Source: Paralcaligenes sp039935015 | Lineage (GTDB): Bacteria > Pseudomonadota > Gammaproteobacteria > Burkholderiales > Burkholderiaceae_B | DNA length: 10,328 nt | Direction: 5' to 3' | NCBI GenBank assembly: GCA_039935015.1 | Contig: JBDTLC010000166.1 | Location: forward strand, 1 to 10,328 | In this document: positions 1 through 7,012 of the stretch, piece after piece | Numbering within the stretch: the stretch's first letter is position 1 | Layout of the letters: every line of letters begins with the position of its first letter | The notes under the pieces: model-generated | Told to the model about the DNA's origin: nothing | The model's database searches: none | What the model saw: the letters and a program-made list of their open reading frames with translations, nothing else | Translations under genes and position numbers: made by a program

Positions 1-41
1 ATCCCGAATTGGCTCTTGGAATAAGAGTCGAACAAGACAAT

Positions 42-76
42 TATAAAATGGAGAAGATAATTCATCTTTTAGGTGG
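42..76 (+). promoter_or_regulatory. Possible gpmA -10 element and Shine-Dalgarno site
   Basis: A TATAAA hexamer at 42-47 is a plausible sigma-70 -10 element. The nearest -35-like hexamer, TTGGAA at 16-21, is 20 bases away, longer than the usual 16-18, so the promoter call is weak. AGGTGG at 71-76 is a good Shine-Dalgarno sequence 8 bases before ATG 85 and decides the gpmA start. An A/T-rich hairpin (52-58 with 64-70, loop 59-63) abuts the ribosome site, and a second small hairpin (11-17 with 23-29, one G:U pair) overlaps the -35 candidate. Neither has proven meaning. Confidence 0.35.
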
Positions 77-84
77 TTTTTACC

Positions 85-837
85 ATGCATAAACTTGTGC
101 TCATGCGTCACGGCGAAAGCCAGTGGAACCTTGACAATCGATTCACAGGCTGGACCGATGTTGATTTGACTGAAACAGGGCGCGGGCAGGCCTGGCAGGC
201 CGGCGAACTGCTTAAACGCAACGGCTTCGAGTTCGATCTGGCTTATTCGTCGGTCCTCAAACGCGCCATCCGCACCTTGTGGATAGCGCTCGACGCTATG
301 GACGCCATGTATACCCCGATCGGCCTTAGTTGGCGCCTGAATGAACGGCACTACGGCGTTTTACAAGGTTTGAACAAGGCGGAAACGGCTGCCAAATATG
401 GCGACGAGCAGGTACTGATATGGCGCCGCGCGTATGCAATTGCGCCCGATCTGCTAGCCCGCGATGATCCGCGCCATCCGCGCTTTGATCGACGCTATGC
501 CAAGGTTGCTGCCGATAAACTGCCTTGCGGCGAATGCCTGAAAGATACGGTAGAACGTGTAATCCCCTTTTGGAGCGAGTCTATCGCACCGGCCATTCGT
601 GCTGGGCGCCGCGTCCTGGTGTCGGCTCACGGCAATAGTTTGCGCGCGCTGATCAAGCATCTGGATGGTGTTTCCGACGAAGATATCGTGCATATGAACA
701 TACCGACAGGTCAGCCGCTGGTTTATGAGCTGGACGACGAACTGCGCCCAGTCCGCCATTACTATCTGGGAGATCCCGCTGAAATTGAAGCGGCTATGGC
801 CGCAGTGGCCGCCCAGGGCAAAGCGAAAAATAATTAG
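85..837 (+). CDS. gpmA: 2,3-bisphosphoglycerate-dependent phosphoglycerate mutase
   Basis: This cytoplasmic enzyme interconverts 3-phosphoglycerate and 2-phosphoglycerate in glycolysis and gluconeogenesis through a phosphohistidine intermediate, with 2,3-bisphosphoglycerate as cofactor. The protein is 250 residues, the same length as E. coli GpmA, and can be followed along its whole length. The RHGES motif near the N-terminus carries the phospho-accepting His9. NERHYG holds the general acid/base Glu87, and SAHGNS holds the second active-site His182. Other family blocks are FTGW (20-23), LKRAI (58-62), QGLNKAE (94-100) and IPTGQPLVYE near the C-terminus. ATG 85 is preferred to the in-frame GTG at 73 because AGGTGG at 71-76 is well placed for it and it gives the family length. 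The gene ends one base before envC, so the two are almost certainly co-transcribed. Confidence 0.97.
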   Translation: MHKLVLMRHGESQWNLDNRFTGWTDVDLTETGRGQAWQAGELLKRNGFEFDLAYSSVLKRAIRTLWIALDAMDAMYTPIGLSWRLNERHYGVLQGLNKAETAAKYGDEQVLIWRRAYAIAPDLLARDDPRHPRFDRRYAKVAADKLPCGECLKDTVERVIPFWSESIAPAIRAGRRVLVSAHGNSLRALIKHLDGVSDEDIVHMNIPTGQPLVYELDDELRPVRHYYLGDPAEIEAAMAAVAAQGKAKNN

Positions 838-838
838 T

Positions 839-2281
839 ATGCCGCGTTTGCCTGGTGCCGTCCTGTTGGCCTTTTGCGCGATCTGGCCTGCTGCGGTATA
901 TGCCGCGGACTCGACGGCCACGCTTGCTGCCAAACAGACGCAGGCTCGCAAGCAACAGGCCGAGTTGCAGGCGCGCATCGGCAAAGTTCAAAAGGAAATC
1001 GATAGCCAGGAATCGTCTCGGCGCGATGCGGCCGATGAGCTTAAAACGTCTGAGTCGGCCATCTCTTCCATCAATCGGCGCCTGGACGAATTGGCGCGAC
1101 AAAAGCACGATGCCCAAACCGATCTGACCGATATTGCCACTCAACAGGTCAGGCAAAAGCAGCTATTGGTACAGCGACAGGGCGAACTGGCTGATCAGCT
1201 AAGGGCTCAGTACGCCAGTGGCCTGTCGCCCTGGACAGCGCTGCTGTCGGGCAATGATCCGCAGATCATAGGGCGTGAACTGGGCTATCTGGGCTATGTT
1301 TCCGAGGCCAGGACGAAAACCGTCAAGGCGATACGCAGCGTTATTGATCAGTTGGCGCAGTTGCAGGCCCGGTCGGAAGCTCGCAATAAGGAGCTTGATG
1401 CGGTCGCGCATGAGGTGCAGGCTCAGAAAAAGTCGCTAGAAGAGCAGAAGCGGGAGCGCCAACAGATTCTGGCAAAGATCGAATCTCAGTTGAAGGTGCA
1501 GCGGACCCAGGCGCAAACCCTGGAGCATAACGACCAACGTCTGGGCAAGTTGATCACAGGTCTGGATGCCGCCATTGCTCAGCAGCGGGAAGCAGAGCGC
1601 CTTGCACAAGAGCAACGTCGCGCAGAGGCAGAGCGTCGCGCCGAGAAAGCTCGCCGCGAGGCGTTGGAACGCAAGCGCGAAATCCAGCGCCAGCAAGAGG
1701 CGGCACGTCAAGCCCAGGATAAGGCCCAGAATCAGCAAGATGAGCGCGACGCGAAGATGGCCCGCGAACAGGTCGAACAGGCGCGGGCCAAGGCGCGTGT
1801 GGCCGAGCAGGCGGCACGTGAAGCCGATAAAGCTAAACCGGCAACCGCCAAGCAAGCGCCTGAGGCGCAAAGCGCACAGGCCCGATCCGCAGGTGGCGGC
1901 CTTAAGAAAGGCCTACGTTTTCCCGTTCAGGGCGAGGTCCAGGGTCGCTTTGGCATGGGACGCCCCGATGGAGGGCTCTGGCGCGGCATCGTGCTGCGAG
2001 CCGCTGCCGGCACCCCGGTACATGTCGTTGCAGACGGGCGCGTCGTGTATGCCAACTGGCTAAGTGGTTTTGGCAATATCATGATTGTTGATCATGGTGA
2101 TAAATACCTTAGTATTTATGCCTATAACCAAAGCCTTCTCAAGCGGGTGGGCGATATCGTTCACGCAGGTGAAACCATTGCCACAGTGGGATCCTCCGGC
2201 GGGCAAGTAGAGTCCGGTCTATACTTCGAGATCCGGCATCAGGGTACGCCGGTGAATCCTCTGCTTTGGTTGGGCCATTAA
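839..2281 (+). CDS. envC: Murein hydrolase activator EnvC (coiled coil plus degenerate LytM domain)
   Basis: This is a periplasmic activator of septal N-acetylmuramyl-L-alanine amidases; in E. coli it acts with FtsEX on AmiA and AmiB during cell separation. The 480-residue protein has a signal peptide (about 1-22, cleavage after VYA) and a long coiled coil from about 28 to 345, broken near 120-160 by the hinge typical of this family (QYASGL, then LSGNDP). A LytM/M23 domain follows from about 358 to 480. The zinc-ligand positions of active M23 peptidases are lost: WRGIVL stands where HxGxD would be, and LYFEIR where HLHFEIR would be. E. coli EnvC shows the same pattern, so this is a regulator, not an enzyme. 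A region rich in Arg, Glu, Gln and Ala (about 246-340) makes it roughly 60 residues longer than the E. coli protein. The start is ATG 839, right after the gpmA stop; it alone gives a clean signal peptide. No strong ribosome site is visible, so translation may be coupled to gpmA. Confidence 0.92.
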   Translation: MPRLPGAVLLAFCAIWPAAVYAADSTATLAAKQTQARKQQAELQARIGKVQKEIDSQESSRRDAADELKTSESAISSINRRLDELARQKHDAQTDLTDIATQQVRQKQLLVQRQGELADQLRAQYASGLSPWTALLSGNDPQIIGRELGYLGYVSEARTKTVKAIRSVIDQLAQLQARSEARNKELDAVAHEVQAQKKSLEEQKRERQQILAKIESQLKVQRTQAQTLEHNDQRLGKLITGLDAAIAQQREAERLAQEQRRAEAERRAEKARREALERKREIQRQQEAARQAQDKAQNQQDERDAKMAREQVEQARAKARVAEQAAREADKAKPATAKQAPEAQSAQARSAGGGLKKGLRFPVQGEVQGRFGMGRPDGGLWRGIVLRAAAGTPVHVVADGRVVYANWLSGFGNIMIVDHGDKYLSIYAYNQSLLKRVGDIVHAGETIATVGSSGGQVESGLYFEIRHQGTPVNPLLWLGH

Positions 2282-2302
2282 TTTAGGTATCATTTACCTT
2301 GC

Positions 2303-2318
2303 GTTGATCGGTTGATCG
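2303..2318. repeat. Perfect 8-bp tandem repeat upstream of ctpA
   Basis: GTTGATCG occurs twice in tandem (2303-2310 and 2311-2318) in the short gap between envC and ctpA. Each copy contains TTGATC, which resembles a -35 hexamer, but no good -10 sits at standard spacing. It could be an operator half-site pair or chance. A weak AGGTA/TACCT hairpin (2285-2289 with 2295-2299) lies just upstream. Confidence 0.3.
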
Positions 2319-2350
2319 ACAATCTTAAAAAAATTTATCCGGGAATGTGC

Positions 2351-3871
2351 ATGGGCACTCGCAGGTTTGGTAGTTTCGGTTTGGTGGGCTTGGGCTTGGC
2401 GGGTGGTGTTTTGCTCAGCTTGGGCATTTCTGCGGTAGCGCAGCGTAATCAGCCGCTTCCTCTTCAAGAATTGCAGCAGTTTGCGAACGTCTTTTCCGCG
2501 ATAAAAAGCAGTTATATCGAGCCAATGTCCGATAAAGTGCTTATTAACGACGCCATTAAGGGCATGTTCTCCGACCTCGATCCGCACTCGGCCTATCTTG
2601 ATCCCGAGGCCTTCAAAGAGATGGAGCAGATTACTCAAGGCGGTTTTGGCGGCCTGGGTATTGAAATTGGCAGTGAAGACGGCATGCCCAAGGTCATTGC
2701 TCCCATCGAAGATACGCCCGCGGCCCGCGCTGGCATATTGGCCGGCGACCTCATTACGGAAATCAATGGCAAGCCGACCAAAGGCATGACTCTTAACGAC
2801 GCCATCAAGCTTATGCGGGGCGAGCCAAAAACTTCTATCGAGCTGACGATCAAGCGTGAAGGAAAAGACAAACCTCTTAAATTCACCATCGTGCGGGACC
2901 TGATCAAGGTGCGTAGCGTGCGCAGCAAAATGCTGCCCGATAACATCGCGTTCGTGCGTATTTCGCAATTTCAGGAAACCACGGTTGCCGATCTGGTCAA
3001 GCAATTGCGCTCGTTGGGCGAAAAAGGGGCACCCAAAGGGCTCGTGCTCGATTTGCGCAACGATCCGGGTGGTCTGCTCGATAGCGCCATCGGCGTTTCG
3101 TCGGCTTTTATCAAGCCTAACGACTTGGTCGTGTCTACCAAAGGCCGCGTGCCTTCATCGAATCATCAATATTTCGCCAGTTCGGCCGATGGTGTGTCCA
3201 CTCTTCCCGCTTGGACCAAGAAAGTGCCCATGGTCATATTGGCCAATATAGGTTCCGCATCGGCCTCCGAGATCGTGACGGGCGCGTTGCAGGACCACAA
3301 GCGCGCCAAGATCATTGGCAATCGTACCTTCGGCAAGGGCTCGGTACAAAGCGTGCTGCCGCTTAGCAACGATACGGGCATCAAACTGACAACTGCGCGT
3401 TACTACACTCCAAGCGGCCGCTCGATTCAGGTGACTGGTATCGAACCCGACATCACAGTAGACGATACTGCGCAGGGTAATTTGTTCCGCTTACCGCGTG
3501 AAGTCGATTTGAAACATCATTTGCTCAATAGTGCGGTCGCCAACGAAAGCGCCGATACGGAAAAAGACGTGGGTAAGCTCAAGGTCGAGCCCAAAATGTT
3601 CGAGTTCGGTGGCACTGACGACTTCCAGCTACGCCAGGCGGTTAATTATCTGGAAGGCCGCAAGGTATACAAGATCGAGCCGGGGCTGATTTTGACGGCC
3701 TCCAAAAAACCCGGCACAACGCTGGATAAAGCCAGGCCGGCCGACAATACTGGCACAGCGGGCAAGCCTGCTGCGGCTGAAAAAAAAACTGAGGTGAAAC
3801 CCGCGGAGCCCTCGACCCAAAAGATTGAGCGCTTCAGGATCACTCCCAATGGGGTCATCGAGGTCCATTAA
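2351..3871 (+). CDS. ctpA: Carboxy-terminal processing protease, S41 family
   Basis: This is a periplasmic, membrane-anchored serine protease that cuts proteins from the C-terminus using a Ser-Lys dyad; bacterial relatives process or degrade envelope proteins. About 506 residues. A hydrophobic signal or anchor segment (about 7-30) is followed by the conserved S41 N-terminal region (LQQFANVFSAIKSSY, then DPHSAYLDPE). A PDZ domain spans about 95-175 (GGLGIEI, then EDTPAARAGI and GDLITEINGK). In the protease core, GSASASE gives catalytic Ser304 and FGKGS gives Lys329, with the 25-residue spacing seen in E. coli Prc. The C-terminal tail (about 450-490) is Lys/Ala/Pro-rich and probably flexible. 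ATG 2351 is chosen because GGGA lies 6 bases before it; ATG 2345 and TTG 2312 are in-frame alternatives. The stop codon shares one base with the next start. Confidence 0.93.
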   Translation: MGTRRFGSFGLVGLGLAGGVLLSLGISAVAQRNQPLPLQELQQFANVFSAIKSSYIEPMSDKVLINDAIKGMFSDLDPHSAYLDPEAFKEMEQITQGGFGGLGIEIGSEDGMPKVIAPIEDTPAARAGILAGDLITEINGKPTKGMTLNDAIKLMRGEPKTSIELTIKREGKDKPLKFTIVRDLIKVRSVRSKMLPDNIAFVRISQFQETTVADLVKQLRSLGEKGAPKGLVLDLRNDPGGLLDSAIGVSSAFIKPNDLVVSTKGRVPSSNHQYFASSADGVSTLPAWTKKVPMVILANIGSASASEIVTGALQDHKRAKIIGNRTFGKGSVQSVLPLSNDTGIKLTTARYYTPSGRSIQVTGIEPDITVDDTAQGNLFRLPREVDLKHHLLNSAVANESADTEKDVGKLKVEPKMFEFGGTDDFQLRQAVNYLEGRKVYKIEPGLILTASKKPGTTLDKARPADNTGTAGKPAAAEKKTEVKPAEPSTQKIERFRITPNGVIEVH

Positions 3872-4638
3872 TGGACGACCCGCAGTTGTTACGCTATGCC
3901 CGTCATATCCTGCTCGACGAGTTGGGTATCGAAGGCCAGGAGCGGCTGCTGGCCTCACGTGTACTGATTGTAGGGGCCGGCGGGCTGGGCTCTCCCGCAG
4001 CGTTTTACTTGGCTTCGGCTGGAGTCGGGCAAATTATTCTGGCCGATGACGATGTGGTCGAGCTCAGCAATTTGCAGCGCCAGATTCTGCACACCACCGC
4101 GCGTTTAGGATGGCCCAAAGCCGAATCGGGTCGACAGATGCTCGCAGCGCTGAATCCCGAAGTGCAGGTTCAGGCCTGCGTGTGCAGACTCGTCGATGAG
4201 CCGCTTGATGACATGGTGGCGGGGGTTGATCTGGTGCTCGATTGCACCGATAACTTCGCGGCGCGCCACGCCATTAACCGTGCCTGCGTAGCACATGGCA
4301 AGCCACTGGTGTCGGGGGCGGCAATTCGTTTTGATGGACAGATCAGCGTGTTCGATCTACGCGACGCCGATGCGCCCTGTTATCATTGTTTGTTTCCCGA
4401 GCGCGATGGCGCCTCTGAGTTAAGCTGCGCGACAACGGGCGTCTTGGCGCCTTTGGTGGGGATTATAGGCAGTATGCAGGCGGCTGAAGCGATCAAGATT
4501 CTGACGGGAGTCGGTAGTCCGCTGGTGGGGCGCCTGTTATGCCTCGACGCTCGCAATATGCACTGGCATGAAGTCAAATTTAAACGCGACCCGGCTTGTT
4601 CCGTTTGTGGTGACAGGGGTCGTAGCGCTATCCTGTAG
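3871..4638 (+). CDS. moeB: MoeB/ThiF/HesA-family sulfur-carrier adenylyltransferase
   Basis: An E1-like cytoplasmic enzyme that adenylates the C-terminal glycine of a small ubiquitin-like sulfur carrier (MoaD for molybdopterin, ThiS for thiazole). 255 residues, close to E. coli MoeB (249) and ThiF (251). Visible features are a nucleotide-binding GAGGLG (35-40), the acidic run ADDD (58-61), Arg70 in NLQRQ, Asp127 in DCTDNF, zinc ligands Cys170/Cys173 (CYHC) and Cys243/Cys246 (CSVC), and the conserved Cys186 before ATTGVLAPLVG. There is no C-terminal rhodanese domain. The start shares a base with the ctpA stop (TAATG), so translation is probably coupled. No moaD, moaE, thiS or thiG is nearby, so the carrier substrate cannot be decided here. 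The MoeB label follows general resemblance and is less certain than the family. Confidence 0.88.
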   Translation: MDDPQLLRYARHILLDELGIEGQERLLASRVLIVGAGGLGSPAAFYLASAGVGQIILADDDVVELSNLQRQILHTTARLGWPKAESGRQMLAALNPEVQVQACVCRLVDEPLDDMVAGVDLVLDCTDNFAARHAINRACVAHGKPLVSGAAIRFDGQISVFDLRDADAPCYHCLFPERDGASELSCATTGVLAPLVGIIGSMQAAEAIKILTGVGSPLVGRLLCLDARNMHWHEVKFKRDPACSVCGDRGRSAIL

Positions 4639-4679
4639 CGCAACTTAGTCGCGCCACCGTTGTGGATGGCAAAGATTCC

Positions 4680-5426
4680 TCAGGAACTGCGCACAGGCCT
4701 GCGGCCACGCAACAGGTCACCCACTGAATTAACTCGCAAGCCCACGTAGCTGTCGCGTCCGCGGTGTTTTCCTGAAAAAGGCGTGCCGGGGTGAAAGACG
4801 TGAACGGTTCTCATGCCGACCTGCCGTGCTGATTTCAAATTTTTAAGCGTGTCCTCGACCAGCACGACCCGTGCAGAGGGCACCCCCAAGCGCGCCAGCA
4901 CTTGTTTCATGAGCGCCGGCGAGGGTTTGGGTTTGATGCGGCCTTGGAGTCGCATGTGATTGATCGACCACATGCCGTCGAATTGGTGCAGGATGCCCAG
5001 TGTCTTCAATACTTCGCGTGCATAATTGCGTGGCGCGTTGGTGAGCAGTATTTTACGCCCTTGAAGACGTCGCAGTTTGGTGGCCAGGCCGTGTTCGGAG
5101 TGCACCAGCGGGGCAATATCGAATCCGTGGCTCAGGTTCAGGAATGTTTCGGCGTCCACCCCGTGGTGGCGTACCATGCCAATAACTGTTGCGCCGTATT
5201 GCTTCCAATAGCGTGTGCGCAACTGCGTCGCCGCATCCAAGTCGAGGTTCAGGCTTTGCATGACTGCTGCTGTCATGCTGTGGTTGATCGCCGTAAATAT
5301 GGCTCGCGACGAATCGTGCAGCGTATTATCCAGGTCGAACAGCCAGATGGTTTCATCGGCCGCTGACAGCCCGCGGCCGCCAGTGCGTGGGTGTCGGGGG
5401 GTAATTGGAGGCAGTAGAGCCCGCAT
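4680..5426 (-). CDS. HAD-family hydrolase, probable pyrimidine 5'-nucleotidase
   Basis: A haloacid-dehalogenase phosphatase of the subfamily that includes yeast Sdt1-type pyrimidine 5'-nucleotidases, which dephosphorylate UMP and CMP. With ATG 5426 it is 248 residues. All HAD motifs are present: FDLDNTL with nucleophile Asp31 and acid Asp33; LLTNA with Thr129; the lysine motif IKPKPSP (Lys165 or Lys167); and VLVEDT with Glu191 and Asp192. The helical cap between motifs I and II contains RYWKQYGAT (72-80), characteristic of this subfamily. The first 25 residues are basic and Pro-rich and precede the domain. An in-frame TTG at 5447, touching the argB stop, is an alternative start; ribosome signals are weak for both. 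It lies immediately downstream of argB on the same strand with no terminator, so it is probably co-transcribed. Substrate specificity is inferred from resemblance only. Confidence 0.85.
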   Translation of the reverse strand: MRALLPPITPRHPRTGGRGLSAADETIWLFDLDNTLHDSSRAIFTAINHSMTAAVMQSLNLDLDAATQLRTRYWKQYGATVIGMVRHHGVDAETFLNLSHGFDIAPLVHSEHGLATKLRRLQGRKILLTNAPRNYAREVLKTLGILHQFDGMWSINHMRLQGRIKPKPSPALMKQVLARLGVPSARVVLVEDTLKNLKSARQVGMRTVHVFHPGTPFSGKHRGRDSYVGLRVNSVGDLLRGRRPVRSS

Positions 5427-5447
5427 TTCATTTCGACCGGAACGCAA

Positions 5448-6353
5448 TTAGTGCGAACTGATCATGGTTCCTACGCCTTGATCGGTCAAAATCTCGAGCA
5501 ACAGGCAGTGGGGCACGCGGCCATCAACGATGTGTACGGACGTGACGCCATTGCGTGCGGCATCAAGCGCCGAGGAGATTTTTGGCAACATGCCGCCGGA
5601 AATGGTGCCGTCTTCGAACAGTTCGTCTATGGTCTGGGCCGACAAACTGCGTAATAGGGTGCCGTTTTTGTCCAGTACGCCCGGGGTATTGGTCATCATG
5701 ACAAGCTTTTCGGCCCCCAGCACTTCGGCCATCTTGCCTGCGACCACATCGGCGTTGATGTTGTAGGCCGTGCCGTCTTCACCGTACCCTATTGATGAGA
5801 TGACCGGAATGAATTGGTCGTCTTGCAGCGCCTTGACGACGGCGGGTTCGATACGGGTGATGTCGCCTACGTAACCGATGTCGAGCCACTGGCCAGGGTG
5901 TTCCCTGTCGGGCAGCATTTTCTTTTTGGCCTGGATCAGGCAGCCGTCTTTGCCGGTCAGCCCCACGGCTTTGCCGCCCGCCTCATTGATCATCATTACG
6001 ATGTCTTGCTGCACTTGACCTCCAAGCACCCATTCGACAACTTCCATGGTTTCGGCGTCGGTGACGCGCATGCCCTGGATAAAGGTGCCTTCCTTGCCCA
6101 TGCGTTTGAGCGCACTGTTGATTTGTGGGCCGCCGCCATGCACGACAATGGGGTTGAGCCCCACCAGCTTGAGCAGAACCACGTCGTGGGCAAAACTGCG
6201 CTGCAGTTGATCTTCGGTCATGGCGTTACCGCCGTATTTAATGACGACGGTTTTGCCATGGAAGCGGCGAATATAGGGCAACGCCTCCGATAAGACGTCG
6301 GCCTTGACGGTAGACGTGTGCGATGGGGTTTCGGAGCAAGACGGTGTGTTCAT
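5448..6353 (-). CDS. argB: Acetylglutamate kinase
   Basis: Catalyses the second step of arginine biosynthesis, ATP-dependent phosphorylation of N-acetyl-L-glutamate, in the cytoplasm. From ATG 6353 the protein is 301 residues. Amino-acid-kinase motifs are clear: VIKYGGNAM with ATP-contacting Lys39, VVHGGGPQ (70-77) binding the substrate phosphoryl region, GMRVT with Arg96, YNINADVVAGK in the middle, and GGMLPK with the late conserved lysine. The segment before the kinase core (about 1-30) is longer than in the 258-residue E. coli enzyme. Extended N-terminal helices are known to build hexamers in arginine-inhibited forms such as Pseudomonas and Thermotoga, so arginine feedback is plausible. 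An in-frame TTG at 6389 is an alternative start; ATG 6353 lacks an obvious Shine-Dalgarno. An intrinsic terminator upstream (6461-6496) separates it from the tlpA operon. Confidence 0.96.
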   Translation of the reverse strand: MNTPSCSETPSHTSTVKADVLSEALPYIRRFHGKTVVIKYGGNAMTEDQLQRSFAHDVVLLKLVGLNPIVVHGGGPQINSALKRMGKEGTFIQGMRVTDAETMEVVEWVLGGQVQQDIVMMINEAGGKAVGLTGKDGCLIQAKKKMLPDREHPGQWLDIGYVGDITRIEPAVVKALQDDQFIPVISSIGYGEDGTAYNINADVVAGKMAEVLGAEKLVMMTNTPGVLDKNGTLLRSLSAQTIDELFEDGTISGGMLPKISSALDAARNGVTSVHIVDGRVPHCLLLEILTDQGVGTMISSH

Positions 6354-6411
6354 GGCGACGAAGAAATAAGAGTTGATGTCTTCAGGCAAAGCTTGCCCAC
6401 GTTCGAGCGCA

Positions 6412-6438
6412 ATTGTAGTCTGCCCGGGGTGCCCGGGG
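6412..6438 (-). promoter_or_regulatory. Possible argB -10 element with adjoining 9-bp tandem repeat
   Basis: On the minus strand TACAAT (6412-6417) matches the sigma-70 -10 consensus at five of six positions and lies about 60 bases before argB ATG 6353. No recognisable -35 occurs at 16-18 bases. Instead that space is filled by two perfect tandem copies of TGCCCGGGG (plus strand, 6421-6429 and 6430-6438), each containing palindromic CCCGGG. The repeat could be an operator for a regulator of argB, but this is inference. Confidence 0.3.
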
Positions 6439-6460
6439 GATTTGAGCGATGTTTGGTTTG

Positions 6461-6496
6461 TAAAAAACCCGAGAGGCGATTGGCCAGTCTCGGGTT
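6461..6496 (-). terminator. Rho-independent terminator of the gmhA-dolP-tlpA unit
   Basis: Read on the minus strand, a perfect 9-bp stem (AACCCGAGA, plus-strand 6466-6474, pairing with 6488-6496) closes a 13-base loop and runs into six consecutive T residues (complement of 6462-6467). It lies about 20 bases past the tlpA stop and upstream of argB on the same strand, so it ends the tlpA transcript and argB needs its own promoter. Confidence 0.85.
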
Positions 6497-6517
6497 GAGG
6501 GCGGTGGCGCGTTGCAA

Positions 6518-7012
6518 TTAACCGGCCAGGGCTTTTTTGACTGTGTTCATGAATGCGACTTTATCGTAGTTGCCCAAATAGCGTTTGATGATATGGCCTT
6601 GCTTGTCGATAAGAAAGGCGGTTGGGGTCAGGCTGATATTGCCATAAGCCTTGGCAATCTTGCCTTGCGCATCGATGGCGACGGGGAAAGGCAACTTGCG
6701 AGTCTGGGCGTAGTTCTGGACGTAATTGGGCGGATCGTATTGCATGGCTACTGCAATGGCCTCAAAGCCTTTGGGGGCAAGCGCGTCGTAGGTTTTGATC
6801 ATGTCGGGCATCTGCTGGATGCACGTAACGCAACTGGTGGCCCAAAACTTGACCAGCACTACTTTGCCGCGCAGATCAGCCGGCGTAATCTTTTGCCCAG
6901 TAAGTGAGACGAACGTGACATCAGGAGCGGTTTTGGCAGCCCCCGAAAATTGCCACAATCCGACCCCCACCACGGCGACGAGGGCGAGTAGAGTGATTAG
7001 AATTTTTTTCAT
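6518..7012 (-). CDS. TlpA-type periplasmic thioredoxin-like protein
   Basis: A 164-residue thiol-disulfide oxidoreductase of the TlpA/ResA group. The N-terminus (MKKI then a hydrophobic stretch to about residue 22) is a signal peptide or membrane anchor with no lipobox, so the domain should face the periplasm. The thioredoxin fold starts near 31, with the strand VVLVKFWA leading into the active site Cys61-Val-Thr-Cys64, and cis-Pro130 in LTPTAF. The residue before the first cysteine is Ser, not the usual Trp, and the inter-cysteine pair Val-Thr lacks the common Pro. Its start overlaps the dolP stop by four bases (ATGA), so it is translated as part of that operon. Likely roles are reducing or oxidising periplasmic protein thiols, for example in cytochrome c maturation; the partner cannot be told from this window. 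Confidence 0.88.
   Translation of the reverse strand: MKKILITLLALVAVVGVGLWQFSGAAKTAPDVTFVSLTGQKITPADLRGKVVLVKFWATSCVTCIQQMPDMIKTYDALAPKGFEAIAVAMQYDPPNYVQNYAQTRKLPFPVAIDAQGKIAKAYGNISLTPTAFLIDKQGHIIKRYLGNYDKVAFMNTVKKALAG

Noticed and set aside
48..92. Short upstream frame of 14 codons overlapping the gpmA start
   Set aside because: No ribosome site precedes ATG 48, and the TATAAA at 42-47, if a -10 element, would start transcription after it.
454..984. Minus-strand open frame (176 codons) across the gpmA-envC junction
   Set aside because: It lies opposite two strongly supported genes and shows only shadow-like composition.
1577..1858. Repetitive-looking Arg/Glu/Gln codon tract in envC as a DNA repeat array
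   Set aside because: The DNA units are not regular; the pattern comes from coiled-coil composition rather than a tandem repeat or CRISPR.
4639..4679. Possible terminator between convergent moeB and the HAD gene
   Set aside because: Only a 4-bp stem (CCAC/GTGG, 4654-4657 with 4662-4665) and no T-tract; too weak to call.
5814..6293. Plus-strand open frame (159 codons) opposite argB
   Set aside because: It is antisense to the conserved kinase core; no family resemblance or ribosome site seen.
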